64,000 bases of DNA, taken from assembly GCA_947570175.1 (NCBI GenBank), contig CANOTJ010000004.1, positions 1-64,000 on the forward strand, written 5' to 3'. The position numbers and the translations under genes were made by a program. The notes below the pieces were generated by a model. That model was not told the origin of the DNA and did no database searches. It saw nothing but the letters and a program-made list of their open reading frames with translations. This DNA comes from an uncultured Mycoplasmatota bacterium (GTDB taxonomy: Bacteria; Bacillota_I; Bacilli_A; RF39; UBA660). Positions within the stretch are counted from its first letter, which is position 1; every line of letters starts with the position of its first letter. Below, one piece after another: positions 56,232 to 64,000 of the stretch.

Positions 56232-56564
56232 ATGAAAAAGGGATTTACACTAGTAGAACTTTTAGCTGTTCTGGTTTTACTTGGATTAATACTTGGACTC
56301 GTTTTTCCAAATGTTGTTGATCAATTTCGGAAAAGGCAAAAAGAAATAGATGACTCAAAACTAAAATTAATTTATAGTGGAGCAAAAAGCTACTGTAAAG
56401 AAAGCAATGAGGGATTTCCTTGTACAGTTTCCTTGAGAACGCTTGATTTAGAAAATAAACTTCCTTTTGAATTAGATGAAGATTATGCATCTTATCAATG
56501 TATTACAGTAACAAAAGTATCGGATGGGAAATATTCCTATGATTATAGTGAAAAAGGGTGCTAA
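56232..56564 (+). CDS. Short prepilin-like protein
   Basis: It begins MKKGFTLVELLAVLVLLG, a canonical prepilin-type signal with Glu at mature +5, then one hydrophobic helix and a short exported domain with three Cys near the end (total 110 aa). Resembles ComGC/pseudopilin-size proteins but without clear ComG identity. No assembly ATPase or prepilin peptidase is nearby. It lies just upstream of the 6S RNA promoter. Confidence 0.78.
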   Translation: MKKGFTLVELLAVLVLLGLILGLVFPNVVDQFRKRQKEIDDSKLKLIYSGAKSYCKESNEGFPCTVSLRTLDLENKLPFELDEDYASYQCITVTKVSDGKYSYDYSEKGC

Positions 56565-56569
56565 AACAA

Positions 56570-56598
56570 TTGCAAATCAAAAAAATATATGGTACAAT
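56570..56598 (+). promoter_or_regulatory. 6S RNA promoter
   Basis: TTGCAA, 17 bases, TACAAT, placing the start at about 56604. Confidence 0.75.
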
Positions 56599-56603
56599 AA
56601 AAA

Positions 56604-56765
56604 CACTAGAAGGAAAATATTTGAAAAAACCTACAAGTTTAACGATTGGGAATCTAATTTATAAATGGTGTTGAAGGCTTATTTTAATAAGAATCCTAAA
56701 ATTTATAATGTGATGCCCACCTGGGAGATCAGGTTTTATCGTTAATATATCCTTCTAGTTTTTGT
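56604..56765 (+). ncRNA. ssrS: 6S RNA (candidate)
   Basis: A transcript of about 160 nt is closed by a perfect terminal stem, ACTAGAAGG (56605-56613) with CCTTCTAGT (56751-56759), followed by TTTTTG. Between them is an interrupted long-hairpin layout including GTGATGCCCACCTGGGAGAT near the 3' side, which I associate with Bacillota 6S RNAs. 6S RNA sequesters housekeeping RNA polymerase in stationary phase. Identified by layout and partial sequence memory; a covariance search would settle it. Confidence 0.7.
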
Positions 56766-56831
56766 TTGCGTAAATCTTGTTTTTTTTTTACTAGATTGCT
56801 ATAATTGATATAGTAGCAGGAGGTTACAAGT

Positions 56832-59045
56832 ATGGCCAAAAAGAAAAAAAGAAAAGAAACAAAAAAAAAGGATACAGGATATCAAGTTGAACTAATTGGC
56901 TTGTTATTAATATTAATAGCTATCATTGGATTTATTCCAAATACAGGAATGGTAGGAGGATTTATTAGTGACTTTGCTGTTTTCTTAGTAGGAACTTGGT
57001 ATAATTTATTGTTAGTAGCTGTAATAGTTGTTGGCATATATATGATGATTAAAAGAGAAAAACCAGATTTTTTTACTTCTAAATTAGTTGGACTCTATAT
57101 CTTTGCAATCGGAATTTTAATTTTTTCCCATATCAAATATTTAGAGAATACCAAATTAGAAGGTTTCGATATTATTACAGAAACAGTCAATAATTTTATG
57201 GCTTCTAAAAATCATGGGAATACAGGTGGAGGAATTATTGGGGCTATATTTTCTTTACTATTTGTAACCCTATTTGATTTAAATGGAACTAAAATAGTCA
57301 CATGGGCCCTTTTAATTTGTGGGGCTGTTATGTTTACAGGTGTATCGATGTATGATGCTATCAAAGCAATTATCCATAAACTGAAACAATATGGGGTAAG
57401 AGAAAAACAAGCTAAAGATGAAAAAGAGATTAAACAAACAGAAGAAGATTATGAGAAAGATGATAAAATTGTAGTTTCCTCAGTTGATGAATTAATTCAT
57501 ATGCCAGTAGAAGATAAAATTATGGTCAATGATGCAACAGGGGAAGTAATAGAAAAAGAAACAGAAAAAGTGGATGAAAATAGCAACTACATATATCCTC
57601 CGATTTCATTATTAACAAAACCAAGTAAAAATAAAAACACAGATTCTAAAGAAGTAATTAATCATAACGTAGAAACGTTAGAACAAGTATTTAAAGACTT
57701 TAGTTTAGAAGGAAAAGTAGTAGCGATTAATCCAGGACCTGCCGTCACACAATATGAAATGGAAGTAAAGTCGGGGACAAAACTGAGTAAAATTTTAAGT
57801 TTGCACAGTGAAATTGCTTTGGCTTTAGCTGCAAAAGATGTTCGGATTCAAGCACCAATTCCAGGTAAATCTACAATTGGAGTAGAAATACCAAATAAAA
57901 TAACTTCTATGGTTACTGTTCGTGAAATTCTAGAAAGTGTTCCTAAAAGTATGGAAAATTCAAAATTACTTGTAACTTTAGGTAAGAACATTATGGGAAG
58001 ACCAGTATACTGTGAGGTTAATAAAACTCCCCACCTTTTAGTAGCAGGATCTACAGGAAGTGGTAAATCTGTTTGTATCAATAGTATTATTATATCTATT
58101 TTAATGCGTGCAAAACCAGATGAGGTAAAATTGGTATTAGTCGATCCTAAAAAAGTTGAATTATCGATGTACAATGGAGTACCACATTTACTCGCACCAG
58201 TAGTAACGGATCCTAAAAAAGCCAATATTGCTCTTAAAAAAATCGTAGTAGAAATGGAAAGAAGATATGACTTATTTAGCGATAGTGGAACTAAAAACAT
58301 TGCAGGATATAATGCTTATATAGATAAGAAAAATGAAAAACTTTCAGAAGAGGAGAAATTAAAACATTTACCATTTATTGTAGTGATTATTGATGAGCTA
58401 GCAGATTTAATGCTAGTAGCTGCAAAAGAGGTGGAAGATTCTATTATGCGAATTACCCAAATGGCAAGAGCAGCAGGAATTCATTTAATAGTTGCAACTC
58501 AAAGGCCATCTACTGATGTTATTACAGGAGTAGTAAAAGCAAATATTCCATCTAGAATTGCATTTACAGTTTCTTCTAGTATTGACTCTAGAACCATTTT
58601 AGATCAAACAGGAGCTGAAAAGTTACTAGGAAAAGGAGATATGTTATTTCTTCCGCAAGGAGAAAATACCCCTATTAGAGTTCAAGGAACATTCCTTTCT
58701 GATGAGGAAATAAAATCAGTAGTAGATCATACTATTGCACAACAGATTGCGAGATATGATGAAACATTGATTATGGATGATGAAGAAATGAAAGCAACAA
58801 GTATGGTAGAAGGAACCCCAAAAGAAGATGATTATGAAGAACCATTATATAATGAAATTGTCGAATTTGTAATTACACAAGGAAAAGCCAGTGCTTCTTT
58901 ATTACAAAGAAGATTTCATTTAGGCTATAATCGAGCCGCTAGAGTAATTGACCTATTGGAAGCCAGAGGAATCATAGGACCAAATAATGGATCAAAACCA
59001 AGAGAAGTCCTTGTAAAATTAGAAAAAAATGAAGAAGAGGAATAA
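56832..59045 (+). CDS. ftsK: DNA translocase FtsK/SpoIIIE
   Basis: Four membrane helices in the first 180 residues, a charged linker, then the RecA-like motor: Walker A VAGSTGSGKSVCINS, Walker B IVVIIDELADLM, MARAAGIHLIVATQRPS. The C-terminal winged-helix gamma domain is intact (GKASASLLQRRFHLGYNRAA). 737 aa. It clears chromosome ends through the septum. AGGAGG precedes the ATG; a TATAAT lies about 25 bases upstream. Confidence 0.95.
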   Translation: MAKKKKRKETKKKDTGYQVELIGLLLILIAIIGFIPNTGMVGGFISDFAVFLVGTWYNLLLVAVIVVGIYMMIKREKPDFFTSKLVGLYIFAIGILIFSHIKYLENTKLEGFDIITETVNNFMASKNHGNTGGGIIGAIFSLLFVTLFDLNGTKIVTWALLICGAVMFTGVSMYDAIKAIIHKLKQYGVREKQAKDEKEIKQTEEDYEKDDKIVVSSVDELIHMPVEDKIMVNDATGEVIEKETEKVDENSNYIYPPISLLTKPSKNKNTDSKEVINHNVETLEQVFKDFSLEGKVVAINPGPAVTQYEMEVKSGTKLSKILSLHSEIALALAAKDVRIQAPIPGKSTIGVEIPNKITSMVTVREILESVPKSMENSKLLVTLGKNIMGRPVYCEVNKTPHLLVAGSTGSGKSVCINSIIISILMRAKPDEVKLVLVDPKKVELSMYNGVPHLLAPVVTDPKKANIALKKIVVEMERRYDLFSDSGTKNIAGYNAYIDKKNEKLSEEEKLKHLPFIVVIIDELADLMLVAAKEVEDSIMRITQMARAAGIHLIVATQRPSTDVITGVVKANIPSRIAFTVSSSIDSRTILDQTGAEKLLGKGDMLFLPQGENTPIRVQGTFLSDEEIKSVVDHTIAQQIARYDETLIMDDEEMKATSMVEGTPKEDDYEEPLYNEIVEFVITQGKASASLLQRRFHLGYNRAARVIDLLEARGIIGPNNGSKPREVLVKLEKNEEEE

Positions 59046-59061
59046 AATTCTTCTTTTTTTT
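59031..59061 (+). terminator. Terminator overlapping ftsK end
   Basis: GAAGAA / TTCTTC spanning the stop codon, followed by eight T. Confidence 0.7.
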
Positions 59062-59175
59062 AAAAAAAATGAAAAAAAAGTATCAAAAAGTGTAAAATTG
59101 TGTTATACTGTATATGATATTTAATGTAGGGGACTACATAACAGGGGTAAAAGAATAAAAAGGAGAGGTTTTAAG

Positions 59176-60246
59176 ATGATGGAAAATATGGAAAATGTGA
59201 ACTCTGAAGATCAAAATATAGAAAATATGGAATCAGAAAACGAACCATTAGAAGATGATTTTTACTATGAAAATGGTGATGAATTGGATTTGGATAGTAT
59301 TCAAGAAATTGATCCTATTGAAATCCCTAATATGTCTTTTTCAAATAATGCACAAGAAGATGAAGGAGAAACACCACAAATTTTTGAAAATGTTCCAAAT
59401 CAAGAAGAGCAGGTTGAAACAACAGGTTTTGATATGCCACAATTCTCAACTCATGATATGGATCAAATTGTAGAGGAACTAGATCGTTCGGAAATGACTG
59501 AAGATGACGACCGCGAATATAGTGGGGCTAGTTTTGATGATATGTTTGATAGTTTATATAATGACGTTGAAGGAGCTAATCATTTTATTAGTAATCTAAT
59601 TGATCAAAAGAAAAATGTAAGTGAAAATGAAACAGAACTTGCTGAGATGCGCGAAAAATTAGAACAAGAGAAGGCAGATTTTGCAAAACAAATGGAAACT
59701 CAGAAAGAAAATATTCGCATGGAAAAAATAAAATGTGATGAATACATCAAAACACAAAAAATTCGTTTACAAAATGAAGAATCGCAATTCAATGCCGATG
59801 TTGAGGCAACTAGAACAGAACTTAATTTAGGAGAGCAAAGTCTGAAAATAGCAGGTGAAAAATTAGATACTGAAAAATCCCAATTTGAAAAATATAAAGA
59901 ACTAGAGGAAGAAAAATTAAGAAACGACCGTATAAAACTACAATCAGAAATGGAACAATTCGAAAAATATAAGGCATTAGAAGAAGAAAAAATTAAAGAA
60001 GAAAATATCACATTAAATTCTTCTAGGGAACAATTTGATAAAGAAAGAGAAAATGCTTTAGAAAAAATTGAAACAGGAAAAAAAGAATTAGAAACTGAAA
60101 AAGAACAATTCGCTCGTTATAAAGAAGTAGAAGAGAAAAAATTAGAACATGAAAGTAAAAATCTATCACAAAGTTGCGCCAGATTTAAAGAATTAGTAGC
60201 TCAATTTAATTCAGGATTCCAAAAATTACCAGACGATAATCAATAA
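59176..60246 (+). CDS. Coiled-coil protein with four 25-residue repeats
   Basis: No known family. Residues 1-115 are acidic and disordered-looking. Residues about 150-332 form a long coiled coil. Within it, residues 233-332 are four consecutive units of exactly 25 residues (starts 233, 258, 283, 308) of the type E-x-x-QF-x-x-Y-K-x-x-EEEK(L/I), a 7+7+11 spacing. The C terminus (RFKELVAQFNSGFQKL) closely resembles that of the next gene. No signal or membrane segment: a cytoplasmic scaffold or filament is likely. AAGGAGAGG precedes the ATG; an extended -10 (TGTTATACT) lies at about 59101. Confidence 0.7.
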   Translation: MMENMENVNSEDQNIENMESENEPLEDDFYYENGDELDLDSIQEIDPIEIPNMSFSNNAQEDEGETPQIFENVPNQEEQVETTGFDMPQFSTHDMDQIVEELDRSEMTEDDDREYSGASFDDMFDSLYNDVEGANHFISNLIDQKKNVSENETELAEMREKLEQEKADFAKQMETQKENIRMEKIKCDEYIKTQKIRLQNEESQFNADVEATRTELNLGEQSLKIAGEKLDTEKSQFEKYKELEEEKLRNDRIKLQSEMEQFEKYKALEEEKIKEENITLNSSREQFDKERENALEKIETGKKELETEKEQFARYKEVEEKKLEHESKNLSQSCARFKELVAQFNSGFQKLPDDNQ

Positions 60247-60257
60247 GAGGTCTTATC

Positions 60258-61022
60258 TTGAAAGATAAAGAACTAGAAAAAGAAATAAAGTTAGATACAA
60301 GTTTTGATTTGTTAAAAACAGATGGTTTTGACTTGTCTTCTATTGGAATAAAAAGAAAACAAGAAGAGGATGATCAAGAACAAGAAGAAACACCTATAGA
60401 AGAAGCATCTGCAGAAGAAAAAGGGAAAGAAACAGAAGAGATTCAGGTTAAATCAGACGAAAAACAAGCAGAACTAAAAGATATTAAAGATATTTTTGAA
60501 ATTGCCAACAACAATGTTCGAGAAGCAACGAATATCTTTAATAAGAATATCGATTTAAAGAATAAGTTGGATGAAGAATTAAAAGAAATAAAGAAATTGA
60601 GAATAGAACACGAAAAAAGGGTTCAAGAAGAGAAAGAAAAAATTGCTTCTTACAGGGAAGAAGTATTTGAAAGTTTAAGAGAAAAAAAATTAGAGATTGA
60701 AAAGCAATTAGAATATTTAAAGAAATCAAAATCTAGATTTTCAGATGAAAAAAAACAATTTGAAGAAGAGAAACAAATAACCCTTTCAGAATTAGAAAGC
60801 CAAAAAGAAGATATCCATGATCAGAAATTGGAAATTAAAAAACAAATCAAAAGTATAGAGGAACAAAAAGATCAATTGGATAAAGAAAAAACACAATTAG
60901 AATTGGACCGTTTAAAATACGAATCAGATAAAGAAGAGTTGACCACTAACCTTGTGAAATTTAATGAATTAGTTGGAAATTTTAGTGTGGGAATTGATAA
61001 ATTTAACAAATACGAAGATTAA
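60258..61022 (+). CDS. Coiled-coil protein, partner of the preceding gene
   Basis: 254 aa; N-terminal acidic linker, then an almost continuous coiled coil from about residue 70 to 230, and a C-terminal KFNELVGNFSVGIDKF that parallels RFKELVAQFNSGFQKL of the upstream protein. TTG start at 60258 with AAGAGGT upstream, 11 bases after the previous stop, so the two are co-transcribed. Terminated at 61012-61036 (ACGAAGA / TCTTCGT). Function unknown; a paired cytoskeletal or division-site scaffold is conceivable beside ftsK. Confidence 0.68.
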   Translation: MKDKELEKEIKLDTSFDLLKTDGFDLSSIGIKRKQEEDDQEQEETPIEEASAEEKGKETEEIQVKSDEKQAELKDIKDIFEIANNNVREATNIFNKNIDLKNKLDEELKEIKKLRIEHEKRVQEEKEKIASYREEVFESLREKKLEIEKQLEYLKKSKSRFSDEKKQFEEEKQITLSELESQKEDIHDQKLEIKKQIKSIEEQKDQLDKEKTQLELDRLKYESDKEELTTNLVKFNELVGNFSVGIDKFNKYED

Positions 61023-61041
61023 TTTCTTCGTTTTTATTATA

Positions 61042-61070
61042 TTGACTTTTTGGATCATAAGTGTTATGAT
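61042..61070 (+). promoter_or_regulatory. secE-nusG promoter
   Basis: TTGACT, 17 bases, TATGAT. Confidence 0.8.
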
Positions 61071-61133
61071 GACTACAGACACAACAAGGTGTTTTTTATT
61101 TGAACAAAACATATAATGAAAAGAAGGTGGAAT

Positions 61134-61313
61134 ATGAAAAAAATAGCGAAGTTTTTAGTAGGAGTAAAAAAGGAAATGAAGAAGGTGAAATGGCCTAATA
61201 AAAAAGAGATGATTACATATTCAATTGCAACAATTTCATTTGTTTTAATATTTGGTGTTTTCTTTACGGGATTAGATTTAATACTATCAGGAATTAAAAC
61301 AATTATAAAATAA
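61134..61313 (+). CDS. secE: Preprotein translocase subunit SecE
   Basis: A 59-aa single-helix SecE: the conserved VKKEMKKVKWPNKKEMITYS amphipathic region followed by one membrane segment. Part of the SecYEG channel. ATG 61134 has AAGGTGG upstream, in place of the ATG at 61116. Precedes nusG as usual. Confidence 0.93.
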   Translation: MKKIAKFLVGVKKEMKKVKWPNKKEMITYSIATISFVLIFGVFFTGLDLILSGIKTIIK

Positions 61314-61327
61314 TGGATGGTGATAAA

Positions 61328-61852
61328 ATGGAAAAAGAATGGTATGTAGTAAACACTTATTCAGGACATGAGAACAAAGTAAAGGAAAAACTAGAAATGC
61401 GTGCAAATTCTATGGGAATGGAGGACTATATATATAGGGTAGTTGTACCAGAACAAATAGAAATAGATGAAAAAGGAAAAGAGAAAAATAAGAAAATGTT
61501 CCCAGGATATATTCTAGTAGAAATGATTATGACTGATGAAGCATGGTTTATTGTTAGAAATACGCCAGGAGTAACTGGATTTATAGGATCGTCTGGAAAG
61601 GGAGCAAAGCCGTTCCCATTAACACCACAGGAAGTTGATAAAATTTTAGGAAGTATGGGAATGAGCCGTCTGGAAATAGGAAACACATTGAATGTTGGAG
61701 ATACTGTTAAAGTAACAAACGGCCCATTTGCTAGTATGTATGGAAAAGTAACAACTATTAATATGGAAACACAACAATTAGAAGTAGCACTTGATTTATT
61801 TGGCCAGGAAACAATCGTTGAACTTAATTTAACAGAAATTGAAAGAGCATAA
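61328..61852 (+). CDS. nusG: Transcription termination/antitermination factor NusG
   Basis: The NGN domain (KEWYVVNTYSGHENKVKEKL ... MFPGYILVEM, NTPGVTGFIG) and a C-terminal KOW domain (VGDTVKVTNGPFASMYGKV) are both present. 174 aa. Binds RNA polymerase and modulates pausing. ATG 61328 follows GGTGATAA; the frame from 61313 overlaps the secE stop. Confidence 0.95.
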   Translation: MEKEWYVVNTYSGHENKVKEKLEMRANSMGMEDYIYRVVVPEQIEIDEKGKEKNKKMFPGYILVEMIMTDEAWFIVRNTPGVTGFIGSSGKGAKPFPLTPQEVDKILGSMGMSRLEIGNTLNVGDTVKVTNGPFASMYGKVTTINMETQQLEVALDLFGQETIVELNLTEIERA

Positions 61853-61872
61853 TTTGTAGTAGGGGGATATAT

Positions 61873-62406
61873 ATGAAAAAGAAAAAAGTAGAAGAATTTT
61901 TTGTACAAGTACAAGATAAGTTATTTCGTAAATTGAATATAAATACAGAAGCACATTTATTTTTAATGATAATAGAAAATGCAATTTATTTGAATAATAA
62001 CCCAGAAAATTTAAAATTAATTATAGAATATGGAGAAAAACTGGATGAAGTTTATCAAAAATCTTTAATTGAAAAAGAAAATCAAACAAGAAGTTGTTTA
62101 AGAAAAAAATTGATAAAAAAATATAGTATTTTAAAGTTTTTTATAAAGAATAGGGAAAATATAGAAAAAGCATGCAATAGTATGATGCCTTCTTTGATAG
62201 ACGAGTCTTGCACTATTGACTTTGATATGAAAATTTTAAATGAAGAAACAGATCAACCGATTAAATTAACAAATGAAAATAAAAAGTTTTTATTAGAATT
62301 ATTTCAAAATAGCCCAATAAGGGAATTGTTTAGCGATAGTGAATGGAAGATTGCTAAAAATGCCCCATCTAAAATCTTGGTGTGCAAAACAAAAAGAAAA
62401 AGATAA
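61873..62406 (+). CDS. Hypothetical protein between nusG and rplK
   Basis: A helical, basic 177-aa protein starting MKKKKVEEFFVQVQDKLFRK. No motif recognised and no membrane segment. GTAGGGGGAT lies upstream and it follows nusG by 20 bases, so it is probably co-transcribed with secE-nusG. A gene at this point is unusual: most Bacillota go straight from nusG to rplK. Confidence 0.6.
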   Translation: MKKKKVEEFFVQVQDKLFRKLNINTEAHLFLMIIENAIYLNNNPENLKLIIEYGEKLDEVYQKSLIEKENQTRSCLRKKLIKKYSILKFFIKNRENIEKACNSMMPSLIDESCTIDFDMKILNEETDQPIKLTNENKKFLLELFQNSPIRELFSDSEWKIAKNAPSKILVCKTKRKR

Positions 62407-62411
62407 ACATA

Positions 62412-62440
62412 TTTACAAAGAAGTAAAAATATGATATTAT
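62412..62440 (+). promoter_or_regulatory. rplK-rplA promoter
   Basis: TTTACA, 17 bases, TATTAT, after the hypothetical gene's stop. Confidence 0.78.
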
Positions 62441-62473
62441 TAAATAGCTGTATTTTATGAATATAGTTTATAA

Positions 62474-62503
62474 AGTGGGAGCAGCGGATGCATTAGAACC
62501 ACT
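62474..62503 (+). promoter_or_regulatory. L1-type leader stem before rplK
   Basis: The stem AGTGG / CCACT encloses GAGCAGCGGATGCATTAGAA. It has the same outline as the clearer L1-binding element before rplA (GTGG-GAG...CCAC) and sits 20 bases before the rplK ribosome site. Probably an L1 autoregulatory site; less certain than the second copy. Confidence 0.5.
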
Positions 62504-62531
62504 CGCGAAAAAAATATAGGAGGTGTTTTTC

Positions 62532-62963
62532 GTGGCAAAACAAGTTTCAAAAATAATTAAATTACAAGTACCTGCTGGAAAAGCAACACCAGCGCCACCA
62601 GTTGGAACTGTGTTAGGACCTGCAGGAATTAATTTACAAGAATTCTGTACTAAATATAATGATGCAACAAGAGATAAAATGGGAGATATTTTACCAGTTG
62701 AAATTTCTGTATATGAAGATAGAAGTTTTGACTTTGTAATTAAAACTCCACCAACACCATTTTTAATCAAAAAGGTTACAGGAATCAAAAAAGGAGCTGC
62801 ACAAGGAGCAAACGATACTGTTGCAACCTTAACCCAGGCTCAATTAAAAGAAATCGCAGAAATCAAATTGCCAGACTTAAATGCATATACAGTTGAAGAT
62901 GCTATGAAAATTGTAGCAGGAACAGCTCGTAATATGGGTGTAAAAGTTGAAGGCGATGAATAA
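62532..62963 (+). CDS. rplK: 50S ribosomal protein L11
   Basis: Clear L11: KIIKLQVPAGKATPAPPVGT, LGPAGINLQEFCTKYNDATR, and the C-terminal RNA-binding IAGTARNMGVKV-like end. 143 aa. GTG 62532 follows AGGAGGTG; the frame from 62523 would start inside the ribosome site. Confidence 0.97.
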   Translation: MAKQVSKIIKLQVPAGKATPAPPVGTVLGPAGINLQEFCTKYNDATRDKMGDILPVEISVYEDRSFDFVIKTPPTPFLIKKVTGIKKGAAQGANDTVATLTQAQLKEIAEIKLPDLNAYTVEDAMKIVAGTARNMGVKVEGDE

Positions 62964-62990
62964 TATAGTATAAACATATAGGTAATAACC

Positions 62991-63022
62991 TATGTGGGAG
63001 GACAATCCGCGTGTACCACATA
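62991..63022 (+). promoter_or_regulatory. L1-binding leader element before rplA
   Basis: TATGTGG / CCACATA enclosing GAGGACAATCCGCGTGTA, which mimics the L1-binding site of 23S rRNA and ends just before AAGGAGG of rplA. L1 is known to repress its own operon through such sites. Confidence 0.8.
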
Positions 63023-63034
63023 AGGAGGTAAAAT

Positions 63035-63730
63035 ATGAAAAAAGGTAAAAAATACGTAGAAGCTGCTAAATTAATAGATAAGACAAAGTTATATACAAAA
63101 GAAGAAGCAGTGAAGTTAGTAAAAGAAACAACAACTGTTAATTTTGATGCATCAGTAGAACTTGCGTTAAGATTAAACTTAGATACTAAAAAAGCAGACC
63201 AACAATTAAGAGGAGCACTTGTTTTACCAAATGGAACGGGAAAAACAAAAAAGGTATTAGTAATTGCTAGAGGTGCTCAAGCTGATGCTGCTAAAGAAGC
63301 AGGAGCTGATTATGTTGGAGATACTGATATGTTAGAGAAAATTGAAAAGGAAAATTGGTTTGAATTTGATACTATGATTGCAACACCAGATATGATGCCA
63401 CAATTAGGTAAAATTGGTAGAATCCTTGGACCAAAAGGCTTAATGCCAAATCCAAAAACAGGAACTGTTACAATGGATGTTAAAACTGCTGTAGAAGATG
63501 TGAAAAAAGGACGTATTGAATATCGTACAGATAGTTATGGTAATGTTCATATCATTATTGGGAAAGTATCTTTTGATGATCAAAAATTAATAGAAAACTT
63601 AGATGCTTTTATTACATTAATTCAAAAAACAAAGCCAGCTGTTGTAAAGGGGAAATACATCTTAAATGTATCTATATCTTCAACAATGGGACCAGGTATT
63701 AAAATTGATACAAATAGTTTTGACAACTAA
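63035..63730 (+). CDS. rplA: 50S ribosomal protein L1
   Basis: Clear L1: [52 protein letters not shown], and the C-terminal [12 protein letters not shown]. 231 aa. Forms the mobile stalk at the tRNA exit side and represses its own mRNA. Confidence 0.97.
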   Translation: MKKGKKYVEAAKLIDKTKLYTKEEAVKLVKETTTVNFDASVELALRLNLDTKKADQQLRGALVLPNGTGKTKKVLVIARGAQADAAKEAGADYVGDTDMLEKIEKENWFEFDTMIATPDMMPQLGKIGRILGPKGLMPNPKTGTVTMDVKTAVEDVKKGRIEYRTDSYGNVHIIIGKVSFDDQKLIENLDAFITLIQKTKPAVVKGKYILNVSISSTMGPGIKIDTNSFDN

Positions 63731-63748
63731 AAAAAAATATGATAAAAT
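63720..63748 (+). promoter_or_regulatory. rplJ promoter
   Basis: TTGACA, 17 bases, TAAAAT, overlapping the end of rplA. Confidence 0.8.
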
Positions 63749-63764
63749 GAATTTGTTTGTGAAT

Positions 63765-63885
63765 ATTGTACCGTAGACAGTAGGTGTAGAAATACTTAAT
63801 TTCCTACCGAGGAACTTGAAATATATTTCAGTTTTTGGGCTCTTACGGTTGTAGGGGCTTTTTGTACGGGAAAATGAATGGAGGT
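63765..63885 (+). promoter_or_regulatory. L10 leader
   Basis: Sequence ACCGTAGACAGTAGGTG ... CTTAATTTCCTACCGAGGA is the typical Bacillota L10-leader layout (stem around the L10(L12)4-binding kink turn), followed by GGGGCTTTTTGTACGGG. L10-L12 binds such leaders to repress rplJ-rplL. Confidence 0.85.
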
Positions 63886-63890
63886 GCGAA

Positions 63891-64000
63891 ATGGCAAATC
63901 AAAAAATTATTGAGCAAAAAAAACAAGTAGTAGAGGAAATTGCAAATAAAATGAAAGAGTCTGCTTCTTATATTTTTTTTGAATATCGTGGCTTAACTGT
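63891..64000 (+). CDS. rplJ: 50S ribosomal protein L10 (partial, runs off window)
   Basis: Only the first 36 codons are present: MANQKIIEQKKQVVEEIANK then MKESASYIFFEYRGLT, typical of L10. GGAGGTG is well placed. The rest lies beyond the window. Confidence 0.9.
   Translation, partial: MANQKIIEQKKQVVEEIANKMKESASYIFFEYRGLT

Noticed and set aside
57848-58300. 150-aa minus-strand ORF inside ftsK
   Set aside because: Antisense shadow of the conserved motor domain.
59255-59473. 72-aa ORF inside the first coiled-coil gene
   Set aside because: Out-of-frame shadow of a gene with strong repeat structure in its own frame.

Overview
This is a low-GC chromosomal window from a walled, gut-type Bacillota (Bacilli) relative, near the Mollicutes/Erysipelotrichales/RF39 side of the class. 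That placement is inferred from very AT-rich DNA, the gene set and the gene order. The bacterium has a wall (MraY, two class B PBPs, a SEDS polymerase). It reads the standard code: TGA ends gatB and several element genes, and Trp is TGG. It makes Asn-tRNA and/or Gln-tRNA indirectly through GatCAB.

Layout. 1-3.7 kb: accessory genes (methyltransferase, metallopeptidase with an apparent ATA start, Old Yellow Enzyme). 3.8-5.0 kb: tcdA and an overlapping unknown. 5.1-10.3 kb: division cluster mraZ-rsmH-ftsL-pbp followed by a prepilin-like gene. The cluster is preceded by a textbook promoter and four AGTGG boxes phased at 10 bp, the expected MraZ operator. 10.36-23.0 kb, minus strand: pbp-mraY-ftsW/spoVE, but the SEDS gene is cut in two by an 8.67-kb serine-recombinase element (about 10,454-19,122). 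The element carries a VirD4-type coupling protein, a DNA methyltransferase, an HTH regulator and small cargo genes. Its removal would rejoin the gene in frame. 23-36.3 kb: prepilin-like surface protein, priA, uvrA, lspA, rluD, tspO, rhomboid and other housekeeping genes. 36.3-44.1 kb: three tRNAs, then a second accessory region with another large serine recombinase, a Nudix gene, a J-domain gene, an acetyltransferase, gene fragments, a candidate type I toxin-antitoxin pair, and four copies of a hairpin-plus-terminator RNA module. 44.1-47.4 kb: degenerate DapF-like gene, polysaccharide deacetylase, remnants. 47.4-54.0 kb: T-box-controlled gatCAB-asnS-aspS. 54-56.6 kb: small secreted and membrane proteins (rhodanese lipoprotein, ZIP transporter, prepilin-like). 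56.6-59 kb: 6S RNA and ftsK. 59.1-61.0 kb: two adjacent coiled-coil proteins. 61-64 kb: secE-nusG-unknown-rplK-rplA-(rplJ), with L1-type and L10-type leaders.

The most notable observations are: (i) the reversible-looking split of a SEDS peptidoglycan polymerase gene; (ii) a compact toxin/antisense-RNA locus at 39.8-40.1 kb with both promoters, both terminators, a sequestered ribosome site and a 5'-3' complementarity all visible; (iii) the four-copy RNA module at 36.57, 40.2, 41.0 and 42.2 kb; (iv) a coiled-coil protein with four exact-length 25-residue repeats next to a relative sharing its C-terminal motif. All calls are from reading the sequence; no database search was run.
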